This document shows, one piece after another, positions 44,624-57,600 of a DNA stretch of 64,000 bases (its first letter is position 1; the number at the start of each line of letters is the position of its first letter). The stretch lies in NCBI RefSeq assembly GCF_036588685.1, contig NC_086386.1, positions 46,361,878-46,425,877 on the forward strand, given 5' to 3'. Position numbers and translations under genes: made by a program. Source of the DNA: Mytilus trossulus. Lineage: Eukaryota; Mollusca; Bivalvia; Mytilida; Mytilidae. Below the pieces are notes generated by a model. It saw only the letters and a program-made list of their open reading frames with translations, was not told the DNA's origin and did no database searches.

Positions 44624-46284
44624 CTACAAATTGGCCAATATCCGAAGGTCTGACGTGTTATTACTGAAACTTTCTTTAAAATATCTCATTCTCATCATAA
44701 TTTCTTCTCTTTCCATATCTTTCTTTAGAATCGGATTATGAATTTTGCAGTTAGTACTTTGTTTCTTTTTACACTTTTTGTTAAGCACGCGTAGTAATTT
44801 GGTAAAAGGAAGTGAACAAACAGGACGCACACTTGCAATCGAATAGTTCGGTGTGGCGATTCTAGTCTTCTCCGTCTTTTTAGGTGTCAGTCGTAACCTT
44901 GCTTTTGTGCTTGTTCTCGGAACACCTTTGTTCTTATTGTAAAAAGAATTCCGCACATATATATTCTCTTTAAATTCGTGTCTACGTGATATATTTTGAG
45001 TTATTGCACTAATCGAAGAAACGGTATCTATTTGCATATTGTCAGAAACTGCCGCTATATTACATACATCATCTTCATCCGTATTAGAATCATTGTTACT
45101 GCAAACGATAAATGTCCGATCATTCACAGGTTCCGGTACATGTGAATCATATGAAACTTCTAATGCTTGTAGTGAAGTAATGGATTCACTAATACCAGAA
45201 TCCTTCCTGCTTAATGTACGTTTCATCTCGTGTTTTGAATGGCTCGGTGATTCGACCATGGTTGAGGATGCTTGTGGTTGACCTTTCTTCACTTTCCTCC
45301 AAGACGTTTTTCTTACTGGTTTCTTGTTCATCTTCGATTTACCAGTTTCAGTGCGTGTGCTACTTTCACATCCAACAACTATCCGTTCCTTGATGTCTAA
45401 ATCAAAATCTCCATCACTGGTGCAGAAATCATAAGTCATGATAGTATCGTTATACTTTTTGCATTGAAGTGTGGCTGGAATACCTATGGGTACCATTCGT
45501 GCCTCGTCAAATGAAGAAGAACTAGAGTCTGAAACGTTATAAGAGTCCGAGCACACACTATCAGCGTAAAGATTGAAGAAATCGTTGTTATAGTCTCTAA
45601 GTTTTGACGATGCTTTTGATCTACGAGGAAGTCTGATTGACTTAATCTTTGACAGCTGCAAATATAAGCATAATAGTGTTACTTTCATGGGTGTCACAAA
45701 TCGTATGATTCTAATTAACATCTTATTATGCAAGTTTAGCTTAGTCGGAATATATAGGTTGTATTAATATATTGAGTGGGCATTTATCCAGTATTTTAAG
45801 TTTTGAACGTTAAGTAAATAACTGCATGTAATGGTAAGTGTTTTGAATCAAAATCAATATTATATCATAAAACATAAAATAATTAATTTTCAACTCTTAG
45901 TAACTCCTGGCTTTAGAAATTGGCTCATTTAGTACTTGCGAATAATTTTTTTTTTTCACAAGGTCTAAAATACCGCACATTAGTTCGAGGACTGCAATAA
46001 GTATATATGGTAACTCTTAGTCCAGTGACAGAAAGCCGAAAAATTAACACAAGTTATTTGTGATCCTAAAGAATTGTATACACGATTTCTTGGTGATCCA
46101 TTACAAATAAATTATACGTTCGTGTATATGTTATGAGTATATATGTTAGTCTGAGACACCATAGAAATATATAGTATACATGTCTTCGCATACATTACAT
46201 ACGTAAATTGTGTCCAGAATTCTATAATAAGTCACGTACCTTTTGCAAGTCAGGTACCACATGATCACCATCTTTAAATTCCAT
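44624..46284 (-). CDS. Gene D: diverged PRTST/ASSTM motif protein, 358 residues, function unknown
   Basis: Two coding exons: 46240-46284 (ATG at 46282-46284, 15 codons ending L-Q-K) and 44624-45655, joined in phase 0 across GT/AG sites. An acceptor-like TTTTATAG just upstream of the ATG suggests a 5' UTR exon. The protein is polar and serine-rich at the start, with V-V-G-C-E (108-112), P-Q-A-S-S-T-M-V-E (142-150), V-P-R-T-S-T-K (260-266) preceded by F-Y-N-K, a basic stretch, and a C-terminus of Y-F-K-E-S-F and L-R-I-L-A-N-L. These are the same landmarks, in the same order, as in gene E, so D is a shortened relative. W-S-I and the second S-S-T-M motif are missing or unrecognisable. A candidate polyadenylation signal (AATAAA, minus strand) is at 44552-44557. 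Not recognised as a known protein. Confidence 0.75.
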
Positions 46285-47514
46285 TTCTGAAACTATAAAA
46301 CAAACTTTGTAGAACAAATAACTATAGTGTTTCCTAACGAAGCTTTGGTATCAGAATAACTTATGCTAATAACTAAATGAATAGGAATCACCTGATATTA
46401 TAATGAAGGTATTCTTTCCGTAAGAAACAAACAGAAATTATGTCTACAATATTAAATGTTCCTTGTTAAATATGAAAAAGGGATTAACTTTTTCCTTTTA
46501 TGTCTAAAAAAACAAAGACTTTGCGCAAATGAACTAGATACTTATCTGATTTAGAGATGGTATGAGATATGACTTGTATTTGTAAACATACCGTATTTAT
46601 ACATTGAAATTTTGTCCTGTACCAGACACTGCCTCAAGAAATTCCTTTGTTATTCAAACAATTTTTACATGTAATTACCAAATCAAAAGAAATCTTTCAG
46701 TAAGGTGTAAATATATAATTAGAATTTCCGCATTGTTAATTTATTGCAAAGTTCATTAATAATTATTAATCATAATAATGATGATAATTGCTGTTAAATT
46801 TGTCACGTTATACTAATGAACATAATGGTTGTACTTCCGTATTTTTATGCACCAAATAGCGTATGTGTGAATTTCGACATATTCATATCCTGTAATGTTG
46901 GATTAAATTTTGTACTTGGAACAGAGGTGTGTGCAAATCAATAATACAGAATCCCAGTAACAAAGAGGCAAACATTTTAGTCCTGTTAAAATCTAATTTT
47001 AACCAGGGACTTTCTTTAGTATTAAGTATTTATTATAGAAAGTCCCTGTTTAAACGAATACATATGCACACAAACGGACACACAAACAAATAAAGAAATT
47101 TACAATATTTTTTTTTTTGCATTTGTGAAACTAAAATTTTAAGAATGAAAGGTAGTTATATTGAAACAGAATTCTTTCCATCAATTATCTATTTATTGTG
47201 TATTTTATTTGTGTTCTTTGCTAGGTTTCTTTTCTTTGTAAAGTCGATATTCCCAAACATGCACTTTGTCGCGGTTTTCAGTTTTGGAAGAGAACAGATT
47301 CGAGTTGACCAACGCGATATAACTGTATTAACACTGACTAACGGTGTATTTTAAAATTTGATTTAAAACCAAAAAAAAAGTAAGGTAATTGTGATAAAAA
47401 TGCCATTGACACAACTATTATAACTTTTCCCCAATGTTGCTGTTTTATTTTCTCGCAACTCAAATAACTTCATTCACATAATGTTTTATTAGTCACGGTT
47501 ATTTTATACATGCA
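46285..47514. other. Intergenic upstream of gene D
   Basis: No gene seen. The conserved upstream block of copies A-C is not found here. GGGACTTTCT at about 47006 and AGAAAGTCCCTG at about 47037 form a small inverted pair. Confidence 0.45.
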
Positions 47515-47716
47515 ACATGTTTAACCCTGCCACATCATTTATGTATATGCCTGTCCCAAGTCAGGAGCCTTTAATTCAGCGGTTGTCGATTGTTTATGTG
47601 TTACATATTGGTTTTTCGTTAATTTTTTTTTATATAATTAAGGCCGTTAGTTTTTTCTTGTTTGAATTGTTTTACATTATCATATCGGGGCCTTTTATAG
47701 CTGACTATGCGGTATA
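47515..47716 (+). repeat. R1 copy, left part, split by the 47.7-51.2 kb insertion
   Basis: Runs from TTTAACCCTGCCACATC through CCTGTCCCAAGTCAGGAGCC and GGCCTTTTATAGC to TGACTATGCGGTAT, then stops abruptly. The expected continuation (GTTGTTAATGTCTGTGTC and so on) is at 51168. Confidence 0.8.
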
Positions 47717-50700
47717 CGAATATAGTTCCCCTTAATTATAGTGTATTTTTTCTTTATTTTTTTTCTTTCCCTTTCTCATTCATTTCTTAGCTTTTCTGGG
47801 GTGGAAATGAAAGAAGAGAGCTGAAATAAACTTTTGGATGTTTTATTTTAACTGATTTTAACAAGGAAAGAGTGATTAGGCCAGGTGCAAAAAGGTTATA
47901 TTTACACTTTTCGGAACATCTCTCGACTTGCCTATAGGGGTATGGATGTGTATTGGCTAAATTTGTATGTTGGGTGAAAGCAATCTTTCTGAATTTTGGA
48001 TATATTTTTGGACTAGTACTATATATGACACACACAAAAAATTGGACAAAAAGAATCGGTGCAACTTTTTTAATGAGACAAAAAGTTATAAAGAACTAAT
48101 AGAGGAATTAATTGTGGTCTGTGGCCTAAGAGGTGCATTTCAGCAAATTTTGAAATTTTACTTTGACATCTTCTCTGAATGATCTATAGGTATTAATTTG
48201 TCAAACTACATGAGAAGAAATGATTTTCACTTTCATTTGATAGAAATTTTGTGAAAAAGTCACTTTTCAGGTTAAAATGCCTAAAATGTAGCTTTTTCAA
48301 TATTTTTAGTATTTTTGCAAAACTGCATGCTTAATTTCTCTCTGAGAGTTTTTTTTCTGAATCTATTTGTGTTTGTGGTATTTATTTCAGTTCTCTTACT
48401 CATTTGTGAACTCTGCACACAAAAGAAAGTAGATAAAAAACATAAAAAGAGTGCAAAATGTGCTGTTTTTATAGTCTAAGTCTAATGGTCAGTATATGCA
48501 GCAGGTGAAATGTGAAGTTCTAAGCACTTCAAATTTGTATTCCTAAACAGATTGCACTGAATCTATATCAAAAACACTTATTACTGGTTGTTTAACAATT
48601 TCTGTTTCACAGGCTACCTTTATTTTCTTCTGTTGGATAGCTAGTGGTTAAAATATTGGCCTTTTGAGGCTGAAATTTCATTCAGGTTATAAACAGTAAA
48701 GTTAATAAACTTTGCATCAGATCATACTGTCTACATATATAGTTGAAAGTGACATTCTTGTTACATCTAGGCTCCATGTTTTATCATATCTAAGCACAGA
48801 TTTAAGCAAAAAGAAGCATATATTCATCTCCCATATCATTTATATGCTTTTTAATATGCAAACGTGGGGAACGGCCTAAATTGACAACCTGTTTTTTTAA
48901 GCAAGACATAGCTAAAGACCATTTTATCCACATGTGTTATGCTGTTTGAAACTTATATTTCCATTGAAAGTGCATTTATAACATGTTAAAGTTTTTTTGA
49001 TAACTTAACAACTCCAGAAAATTGTTGTAAGGGAAACATATTACATTTGATATAAGGCCTCACTTTATTTGAAAACCTCTATTTTTTGGCACAGGCTCAT
49101 ATAAATTTACCTTCTGGCCATCTTTCATAAGTCTGATACATGAAGTATGCTTTCTGTTGCTTTAAATAGATGTTAACTGATACATAGAGACATTAAAAAG
49201 TGTTAGTTTTGGTTTCTTTTGGTTTTTAGCAGCTCAAATTTGATAGTTGAAATTGTTCTAATTCAACGCCACAATTTAGCACCCAAAATTCAGATATAAA
49301 AAATGCCTAATTTTTTTTATTTGGTATCATATGGCTTTGAAACTTTGTAAACTGTTTTATAATATACTAAGCTAAAATCATGCCAAGTTTTATTAGAATT
49401 GGTCAAGTTTTAGGCCCCTAAGAGGTGCATTTCAGCAAATTTTGAAATTTTACTTTGACATCTTCTCTGAATGATCTATAGATATTAATTTGTCAAACTA
49501 CATGAGAAGAAATGATTTTCACTTTCATTTGATAGAAATTTTGTGAAAAAGTCACTTTTCAGGTTAAAATGCCTAAAATGTAGCTTTTTCAATATTTTTA
49601 GTATTTTTGCAAAACTGCATGCTTAATTTCTCTCTGAGAGTTTTTTTTCTGAATCTATTTGTGTTTGTGGTATTTATTTCAGTTCTCTTACTCATTTGTG
49701 AACTCTGCACACAAAAGAAAGTAGATAAAAAACATAAAAAGAGTGCAAAATGTGCTGTTTTTATAGTCTAAGTCTAATGGTCAGTATATGCAGCAGGTGA
49801 AATGTGAAGTTCTAAGCACTTCAAATTTGTATTCCTAAACAGATTGCACTGAATCTATATCAAAAACACTTATTACTGGTTGTTTAACAATTTCTGTTTC
49901 ACAGGCTACCTTTATTTTCTTCTGTTGGATAGCTAGTGGTTAAAATATTGGCCTTTTGAGGCTGAAATTTCATTCAGGTTATAAACAGTAAAGTTAATAA
50001 ACTTTGCATCAGATCATACTGTCTACATATATAGTTGAAAGTGACATTCTTGTTACATCTAGGCTCCATGTTTTATCATATCTAAGCACAGATTTAAGCA
50101 AAAAGAAGCATATATTCATCTCCCATATCATTTATATGCTTTTTAATATGCAAACGTGGGGAACGGCCTAAATTGACAACCTGTTTTTTTAAGCAAGACA
50201 TAGCTAAAGACCATTTTATCCACATGTGTTATGCTGTTTGAAACTTATATTTCCATTGAAAGTGCATTTATAACATGTTAAAGTTTTTTTGATAACTTAA
50301 CAACTCCAGAAAATTGTTGTAAGGGAAACATATTACATTTGATATAAGGCCTCACTTTATTTGAAAACCTCTATTTTTTGGCACAGGCTCATATAAATTT
50401 ACCTTCTGGCCATCTTTCATAAGTCTGATACATGAAGTATGCTTTCTGTTGCTTTAAATAGATGTTAACTGATACATAGAGACATTAAAAAGTGTTAGTT
50501 TTGGTTTCTTTTGGTTTTTAGCAGCTCAAATTTGATAGTTGAAATTGTTCTAATTCAACGCCACAATTTAGCACCCAAAATTCAGATATAAAAAATGCCT
50601 AATTTTTTTTATTTGGTATCATATGGCTTTGAAACTTTGTAAACTGTTTTATAATATACTAAGCTAAAATCATGCCAAGTTTTATTAGAATTGGTCAAGT

Positions 50701-51168
50701 TTTAGGCCCCTAATAGGCCCAAGACCACAATTAATGATCCCGCTTTTCGTTGTTCACGAATATAGTTCCCCTTAATTATAGTGTATTTTTTCTTTATTTT
50801 TTTTCTTTCCCTTTCTCATTCATTTCTTAGCTTTTCTGGGGTGGAAATGAAAGAAGAGAGCTGAAATAAACTTTTGGATGTTTTATTTTAACTGATTTTA
50901 ACAAGGAAAGAGTGATTAGGCCAGGTGCAAAAAGGTTATATTTACACTTTTCGGAACATCTCTTGACTTGCCTATAGGGGTATGGATGTGTATTGGCTAA
51001 ATTTGTATGTTGGGTGAAAGCAATCTTTCTGAATTTTGGATATATTTTTGGACTAGTACTATATATGACACACACAAAAAATTGGACAAAAAGAATCGGT
51101 GCAATTTTTTTAATGAGACAAAAAGTTATAAAGAACTAATAGAGGAATTAATTGTGGTCTGTGGCCTA
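47716..51168. mobile_element. Composite element: 411 bp direct ends and an internal 1292 bp tandem duplication
   Basis: The sequence from ACGAATATAGTTCCCC to GTGGCCTA (about 47716-48126) recurs at about 50757-51168, with two substitutions noticed. Between them a 1292 bp unit is present twice in tandem (48128-49419 and 49420-50711), nearly unchanged. The inner segment has inverted ends: AATTAATTGTGGTCTGTGG at the left and CAAGACCACAATTAAT at the right. No protein-coding frame is present. The element interrupts an R1 copy, so it is an insertion. It could be a non-autonomous LTR-like element or a TIR element that duplicated its own flank. Part of the repetition could be an assembly artefact. Confidence 0.75.
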
Positions 51169-51245
51169 TAGTTGTTAATGTCTGTGTCATTTTGGTCACT
51201 TGTTGATAGTTGTCTCGTTGGCAATCATACCACATCTTCTTTTTT
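51168..51245 (+). repeat. R1 copy, right part, continuing from 47716
   Basis: TAGTTGTTAATGTCTGTGTC, TTTTGGTCACTTGTTG and GGCAATCATACCACATC are the normal end of R1. About 35 bases of R1 expected between the two parts are absent. Confidence 0.8.
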
Positions 51246-52496
51246 ATACGCACTTCAGCATATATGATATTTATCATTCGAAAATGTCTTGAAATTAAAA
51301 AGTCAGTCGTTAACCTATGAAAAATACCAGACCAAAAACAATATCGCAAAAAAATTCTTGTTTACTATACATAAGCTAAATAATTTTTTTTGCGATTTTG
51401 TTTTTGGTTTAAATGTGTGTTTTTCTTTCATTTGTGTTTTTGCTATTGATTTTGCCGCAAGACAAAAGATTTTTGCCCTTGTCTAACATGTTCTCCATTA
51501 CACTTCAAATTCGTACTAACACCCTGATTGATTAACTCTGCATAACCTATTGAATCACTTTAATTTTGTTCTTGTGCTAAAAATGAATGAAATATTTATT
51601 ACTGAGGCAAATAAAAAAATCATTGGTTTCTTGTCATGAGTTATACTAATACATCATATTAATTCTTTATCATTCAAAAATTGTCATAAAACTTACAAAA
51701 AATGGCCAATTCATTGAATGGCATTATAAGAAACAACAATCCTTTCGCATTTATTTTCTAGTCACCTAACCGATAAACTTATATGTTGAAATAACATTTC
51801 ATACTAATAAGAGCACTTTGCATAAATTCCCCCAAAAATCTTCATTTGCAACTGGAGGTGTTCGTCTCAAGACAATAGCTGCACCTCGGTGAACAATACT
51901 ATTACTATTCCACTCATATCCAGTCAATGAGTATAAACTGTGCAATTGTTCCATATATCAAATATAGTTGACCTATACTGTATAAAAATGCAAGCGTATC
52001 TTTGACAAATAAATGAGGGAAATCAGGTCAAGGTAAACTTAACCCAGCCTTAAAGACATGTTTAAAACTTTATAAGCATTTCTTTCGTAAAACAGAATTA
52101 ACCCATTGCTTATATTATATTAGAAGGCAATTCTATTCAGTTCTATCATTTACGTAGAAAGAAAATAAAAAGGAGAAAACTAGTCTCCTTGCATTAATCC
52201 TGCATTACAGCCAAACAAAACTTGAAACTGACCATTCAACTTAAAAGAGGTTTTCAATAGAAGTTGGGGCTTCAGCTTATATACAATACTTAACTGCAGC
52301 GTAAAATATATACAAGTTGAAACTACGCCTATCTATTGATTGCAGTTGTCAATCTTATTTAAAAATCTTGTGCACACATCGATACACACAAAACAAGCAA
52401 GCCAACCAAACATTTAACTACATGCATTATTTTAACGATTTGTAATCTTAATAGTTGGCTCTCCCCTCTAAGTTATAATGTTCCAAATGTAAATAA
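51246..52496. other. Intergenic, no gene recognised
   Basis: AT-rich with no supported frame or repeat pairing. Confidence 0.45.
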
Positions 52497-52582
52497 AATT
52501 GAGAATGGAAATGGGGTTGGTGTGTGTGTGTGTGTGTGTGGGGGGGGGGGGTGTATTTTAAAGAGACAACAACCCGACCAAA
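52497..52582 (-). repeat. Retroelement 3' tail fragment with (GT)n(G)n insertion
   Basis: On the minus strand it reads TTGGTCGGGTTGTTGTCTC and ends CCCATTTCCATTCTCAATTT, the terminal sequence of the elements at 8117-9260 and 39530-39965. A GT run and a G13-like run (about 52518-52551) sit in the middle. Confidence 0.7.
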
Positions 52583-52689
52583 GTTTGATTTCACATACAA
52601 CAGAAAGATTCAGCAAGTTTGATTACAGTTGTAGGTCTGATAACTACAGTACATGTAGATTGGATTTACATGCAACGTATCCGGACTGT

Positions 52690-52905
52690 TATCAGGAGCC
52701 TGTAGTCCAGTGGCCGTTAGTTTTCTCGTTTAAATTGTTTAACATTGTCATTTCAGGGCCTTTTATAGCTGACTATGCGGTATGGGGCTTTGTTCATTGT
52801 TGAAGGCCGTACGGTGACCAATAGTTGTTAATGTCTGTGTCATTTTGGTCTCTTGTGGAGAGTATTCTCATTGGCAATCATACCACATCTTCTTTATATT
52901 GGTAT
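52690..52905 (+). repeat. Dispersed repeat R1
   Basis: GGAGCCTGTAGTCCAGTGG, GCCGTTAGTTTTCTCG, CAGGGCCTTTTATAGC, TGACTATGCGGTATGGG, GAAGGCCGTACGGTGACC and CAATCATACCACATC. Confidence 0.8.
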
Positions 52906-53704
52906 GAATATGCATGTACTATTTGCCAACTATTGAATTCCCTAGCATTCATATATGCATGGTTAACCGTAATCCGTTCGCCATAGTTATGAAAACTTTT
53001 TTGGGTTCAACTTCTACGAGATGAAATGTAATATGTTAAAATCATATCTGAATTAGAAATAGTGATAAAAGATAATGAAAAGTATATATATAATACTTGA
53101 CTTGATAAAAAAAATTAAATTTAAAGCATGACCATATTAAGGAACCACGAAATTGACGTCAAGGTCGGTTGGTCCCAATACAGACATATGAATTTAACAA
53201 TCATTCCAGGTACCAAATATACTTGACCTAAATGCTTATATTATCTGGAAAACAGACTTACATAACCACGTACAAAACAATAATATTGACTACTGAACTA
53301 ATGAAAATATGGTCAAGATACGATGAAGACTGTCAGACGGAGAAATGCACCTTATAAGCAAGTCCTATCCGAAATGTATAGTTGGCAGATTGCTTATATA
53401 TATGAACTGAAAAGGACAACGTATCGGAAAACAGAAAGAAAGCCTCTGACTTATTAAATATAAGCGTTACTGACTAAAATGATGTTATTAAATTAAGTAG
53501 TCACCATGATATAGTTGTTAATTTCTGTGTCATTTTGGTCTCTGGTGGAGAGTTGTCTCATTGGCAATCATAACACATCTTTCTTTTTTATATGATCTAC
53601 AAAATCATCAATTAGGTTCCATCTCAAACCAGCAATACTAAGTACAAACAAAAGTACATAAATGTGTACAGCCATTCTCCTCTTTGAAAATCTTTGTATG
53701 GTCA
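52906..53704. other. Intergenic; R1 tail fragment at 53510-53595
   Basis: No gene seen. Bases 53510-53595 repeat the last ~85 bases of R1 (ATAGTTGTTAATTTCTGTGTC to AATCATAACACATC). Confidence 0.55.
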
Positions 53705-54955
53705 TGTCGCTCACCTTGGTCTATGTGCATATTAAACAAAGGAAACAGATGGATTCATGACAAAATTAAGTTTTGGTGATGGGGATGTGTTTGTAAATCA
53801 TACTTTACTGGTTATTCTTGCTACTTGCATTTTTCTCTATCTGTAATGAACTTTGCCCTTTAGTTACATTTTGTAAAAACTTACCAAAATTTACCTAATT
53901 AATGAAAATTGTAAAACATTGACTATAAAGGGCAATAACTCCTTACTTAAGGGATCAACTGACCATTTTGGTCATGTTGATCACTTAACTTGTTTGTAGA
54001 TCTTACTTTGCTGAACATTATTGCTGTTTACAGTTTTATATCTCTGTCTATAATAGTATTCAAGATAATAACCAAAAACAACCAAATTTCCTTAAAAATT
54101 ACCAATTTGGGGGCAGCAACCCAACAACCAGTTGTCAAATTCATCTAAAATTTTCAGGGCAGATAGATATTTACTTGATAAACAAGTTAACCCTGTAAGA
54201 TTTGCTTTAAGTGCTTTGGTTTCAGAGTTATAAGCCAAAATCTACATTTAACCCCTTTGTTCTATTTTTAGCCATGGCGACCATCTTGGTTGGTTGGCTG
54301 GGTCGCCCCACACATTTTTATTAAACAAGATACCCAAATAATGATTGTGGCTAAGTTTGGTTAAATTTGGTTCAGTAGTTTCAGAGAAGAAGATTTTTTT
54401 AAAAGATAACCAAAATTTACGAAAAATTAGTAAAAAAATACTATAAAGGGCAATAACTCCTCAAGGGATCAACTGACCATTTTGATCATTTAAATTATTT
54501 GTAGATCTTACTTTGATGAACATTATTGCTGTTTACAGTTTATCTCTATCTGTAATGATAATAAAAACGGGGAAAAAAATCCTTAAAATTACCAATTCAG
54601 GGGAGCAACCCAACAATCCATTGTCCGATTCATCTGAATATTTCAGGGCAGATAGATCTTGACTTGATAAACCATTTGCACACTTGTTAGATTTGCTCTA
54701 AATGCTTTGGTTTCAGAGCTATAAACCAAAATATACATTTTACTACTATGTTCTGTTTCTAGCCATGGCGGCCATCTTGGTTGGCTTGGCGGGTCACCAG
54801 ACACAATGTTCAAACTAAACCCCAATGATGATTCTGGCCAAGTTAGGTTAAATTTGGCCCAGTAGTTTCAGAGGAGAATATTTTTGTAAAAGTTAACGAC
54901 GACGGACGCAAAGTGATGAGGAAAACTCACTTGGCCCTATGGGCCAGGTGAGCTA
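53705..54955 (+). repeat. Dispersed repeat R3 with two internal units, plus strand
   Basis: Begins GCTCACCTTGG and ends CCAGGTGAGC, a short inverted pair. Inside, two ~480 bp units repeat the landmarks AAAGGGCAATAACTCC, GGGATCAACTGACC, CAACCCAACAA, TTCAGGGCAGATAGAT and AGCCATGGCGRCCATC. It is inverted relative to 37710-38765. The inverted ends suggest a non-autonomous DNA transposon; this family is, from memory, abundant in bivalves. Confidence 0.75.
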
Positions 54956-55139
54956 ATAAGGAAATTTTGTAGAAAGCTGAAGGATAAGTATTGTAAAACA
55001 AAAGATAATTGTTTAAGCATGTATCAATAAATCTTTCGTATTTTTTTCGTTGGTTGTGAAAATTGTACATTGGCCCCCATGCAATTCTGAATGAATAGTA
55101 AACACCACCGTTTTTAAATACCACGAGTAACACAATTAG

Positions 55140-55240
55140 AAGCATACGCGGAGCAGAATCTGCTTAGTTTCATTCTGGAGTATCCCGAGGTCATCTCGAG
55201 TTTATTTTTGGGATTTGTGTTGCTAAAACTTTAGTTTTCT
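55140..55240 (+). repeat. R2 fragment, diverged
   Basis: GCGGAGCAGAATCTGCTTAG, GAGGTCATCTCGAG and GGATTTGTGTTGC follow the order of R2 at 27985-28065. Confidence 0.6.
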
Positions 55241-55659
55241 TTATAGAGTATTTCAAGACTTTTGTTCGCAGTTTCCTCGTTATATATTTTGACCATGATT
55301 TTTATGTAATTCTGAAGATTTGCTTCGTTTTTATTTTCTTATCTAAACCCTTTTTTTAAAAATTGCAATATATAATTGTGTTTGAACCGTCATATTTAAG
55401 TATGATTACACTATGGTTTTTTAACCCACAAACAAGAACATTGCCCATCTATAAACGTACCTGGAATGTTGTTTTAGTAAGCTTTTCGTTAGAGTACATT
55501 GGGTTGTGTTGTCTGATGTTCATTAATTCAAAACTCCAAGTAAAATTGGACATATTTTCATTCTCCAACTGTATATATTATAAGCCAATTACCATTTTAC
55601 TTATTAGTAACTATTGTAAACAGCTTTTTGATAACAAGTCTTGTTTGCTTTGTGTCTCG

Positions 55660-57600
55660 TTGATATTTTGAGAGCATTGTATTGCTTGGTTGCTATCTCG
55701 TTATAAATTGGATAACATGTATTGTATTTTTATACATGTATTAGATATAATTTGTATTGTTCCACTAAAGTTTGGATAATTAAAATTCGTTTGTTTTCAG
55801 TCTTGTTCATGTTTTTCGGTAACTTGAATTGTTTAGTTGCTGTCGCATGAATTTATGATTTAGATTAAGTAATTATCAGGTTGACTTCATATTGATAATT
55901 GTCAAATATCAGCTGTGAGTCACGATAACAAGCATCAACATCTTAGACAGTTTCATGAAGAGCTGAGCAGTGAAATAGACAATGGGAATATATAGATATT
56001 GGTTGATGTCTTGTAGATAATTTTGATAACTTTTGTAGCTTGGTTGCTGTCTCGTTGATATATTTGTCTTAATATTGTTTCAGATAACTTGTATTGCTTA
56101 TTTACCCTCTCATTGATGTTTTAATACTACCATTGGTTGATTGTCTTTTCTTTGAAATTTAAATCTTGTAGTTTTGAGACTTGTCTCATTGATGTCTTTA
56201 ATAACTTTTTTTATTTGGTTGCAGTCTCATTGATGTTTTAGTAAAAAAATCAACGGTACCAATTTTGTTGCACCAGATGCGCATTTTGACAAATTATGTC
56301 TCTTCAGTGATGCTCGTGGCCAAAATATTTGAAGTCCAAAGCTTATATAAAAGATGTGTCATGTATTGTTTGGTTGTTATCTCAATTATGTTTCAACTTG
56401 AGTGTTTGACTGCTGTGTCATTGATGTTTTAAATAACTAGTGTGGTTTGGTAGCTGTCTTATTAGTGTTTTGCATTACTTATATTGTTAAGTTGCTGTCT
56501 CATTGATAATTTGGACAACTTTTATAGTTTGGTATCTGTCTCTCTCATGGATATTTTTGTCAAAATACGTCTCAAATAAATTGTTTTGTATATTTTTTGT
56601 CTCATTGATGTTGGTATAGCTTATATGGTTTGTTTGTCTTTTCTATGATTTTTAGAACTTGTTTAGTTTGAAGACTTTTCTCATTGATGTCTTGAGTAAC
56701 TTGTATTGTTTTGTTGCTGCCACAATTATGTTTTGTTTGGTTGCTGCCACATTGATGTTTAGAAAATTTTATTGTTTAGTTGCTGCCACATTTAAGTTTA
56801 AGGTATCTTGTATAATTTGGTTACAGTATCATAGACTTTTTGGCTATCTTGTGCGTCTCTGATTTTTTTGGATTACTTTTATTGGTTGTTTGCGATCTCA
56901 TTGTTGATATTGATAATTTGTTTGAATTGTTTGATTGCTGTCTCATAGTTTTTTTGGATGGCTTTCATTGTTATTTCATTTAGGTTTTGGGTAACTTTCA
57001 TGGTTTTATTTCGTTCTCATTGATGTTTTGATTAACTTGTGTGGATAGGTAGCTGTCTCAATCGTGTTTTGCATTACTTATATTGTTTGGTTGCTGTCTA
57101 AATGATGTTTTGGAATACAAAAATAAGAAATGATGAGATAGCCAATAGAAAAACTCTGCACCAGAGACCAAAGACGTTGAAGTTGACTACGGTTCACCAC
57201 ACAACCTTCAACAATGAACAAAACCCATATCATATAGTAAGCTAACAAAGCCAGGAATACCTAAGAGAAACAAAGGCCAGATTTATATACAAAATAATAA
57301 AGGAAAAACAAATATGGTTAACAGCAACAAAAGCCAAAAAATGATTTCAGACTCCTGCATGACTTGGTAAAGGCAAAGAGTATGTGTAGGGGTATCAATA
57401 AACATTATATTGTTTTGGTTAGCCGTCTTATTGATATTTTGAAATTGTATTGCTAGATTGTGGTCTCATTGATGTTTTTTGATAACTTGCATAGTTAAGC
57501 TGCTGTCTTTTTAATATTTTGGATAACTGGTATTGTTTGGTTGTTGTCTCATTGATGCTTTGGATAACTCTATTTCTGTTGTTGTTTTGTTGAAGTTTTA
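55660..57600. repeat. Degenerate ~42 bp minisatellite
   Basis: A unit near TGTATTGTTTGGTTGCTG plus TCTCATTGATGTTTTGGATAACT recurs dozens of times with many changes, interrupted by an R1 copy at 57125-57400. Frames across it are not genes. Confidence 0.75.
57125..57400 (-). repeat. R1 copy, minus strand, inside the minisatellite
   Basis: ACAACCTTCAACAATGAACAAA, CCCATATCATATAGTAAGC and CAGACTCCTGCATGACTTGG are diverged reverse-complement R1 landmarks. The 42 bp units resume on the other side. Confidence 0.65.

Noticed and set aside
47787-51075. 82-codon frame present twice (47787-48035 and 50827-51075)
   Set aside because: It occurs twice only because it sits in the 411 bp direct ends; it is lysine/serine-rich without motifs and is not convincing as a gene.
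47716-51168. Classical LTR retrotransposon
   Set aside because: No gag or pol frame, no TG…CA ends at the direct repeats, and no target-site duplication was seen, so only a composite element is claimed.
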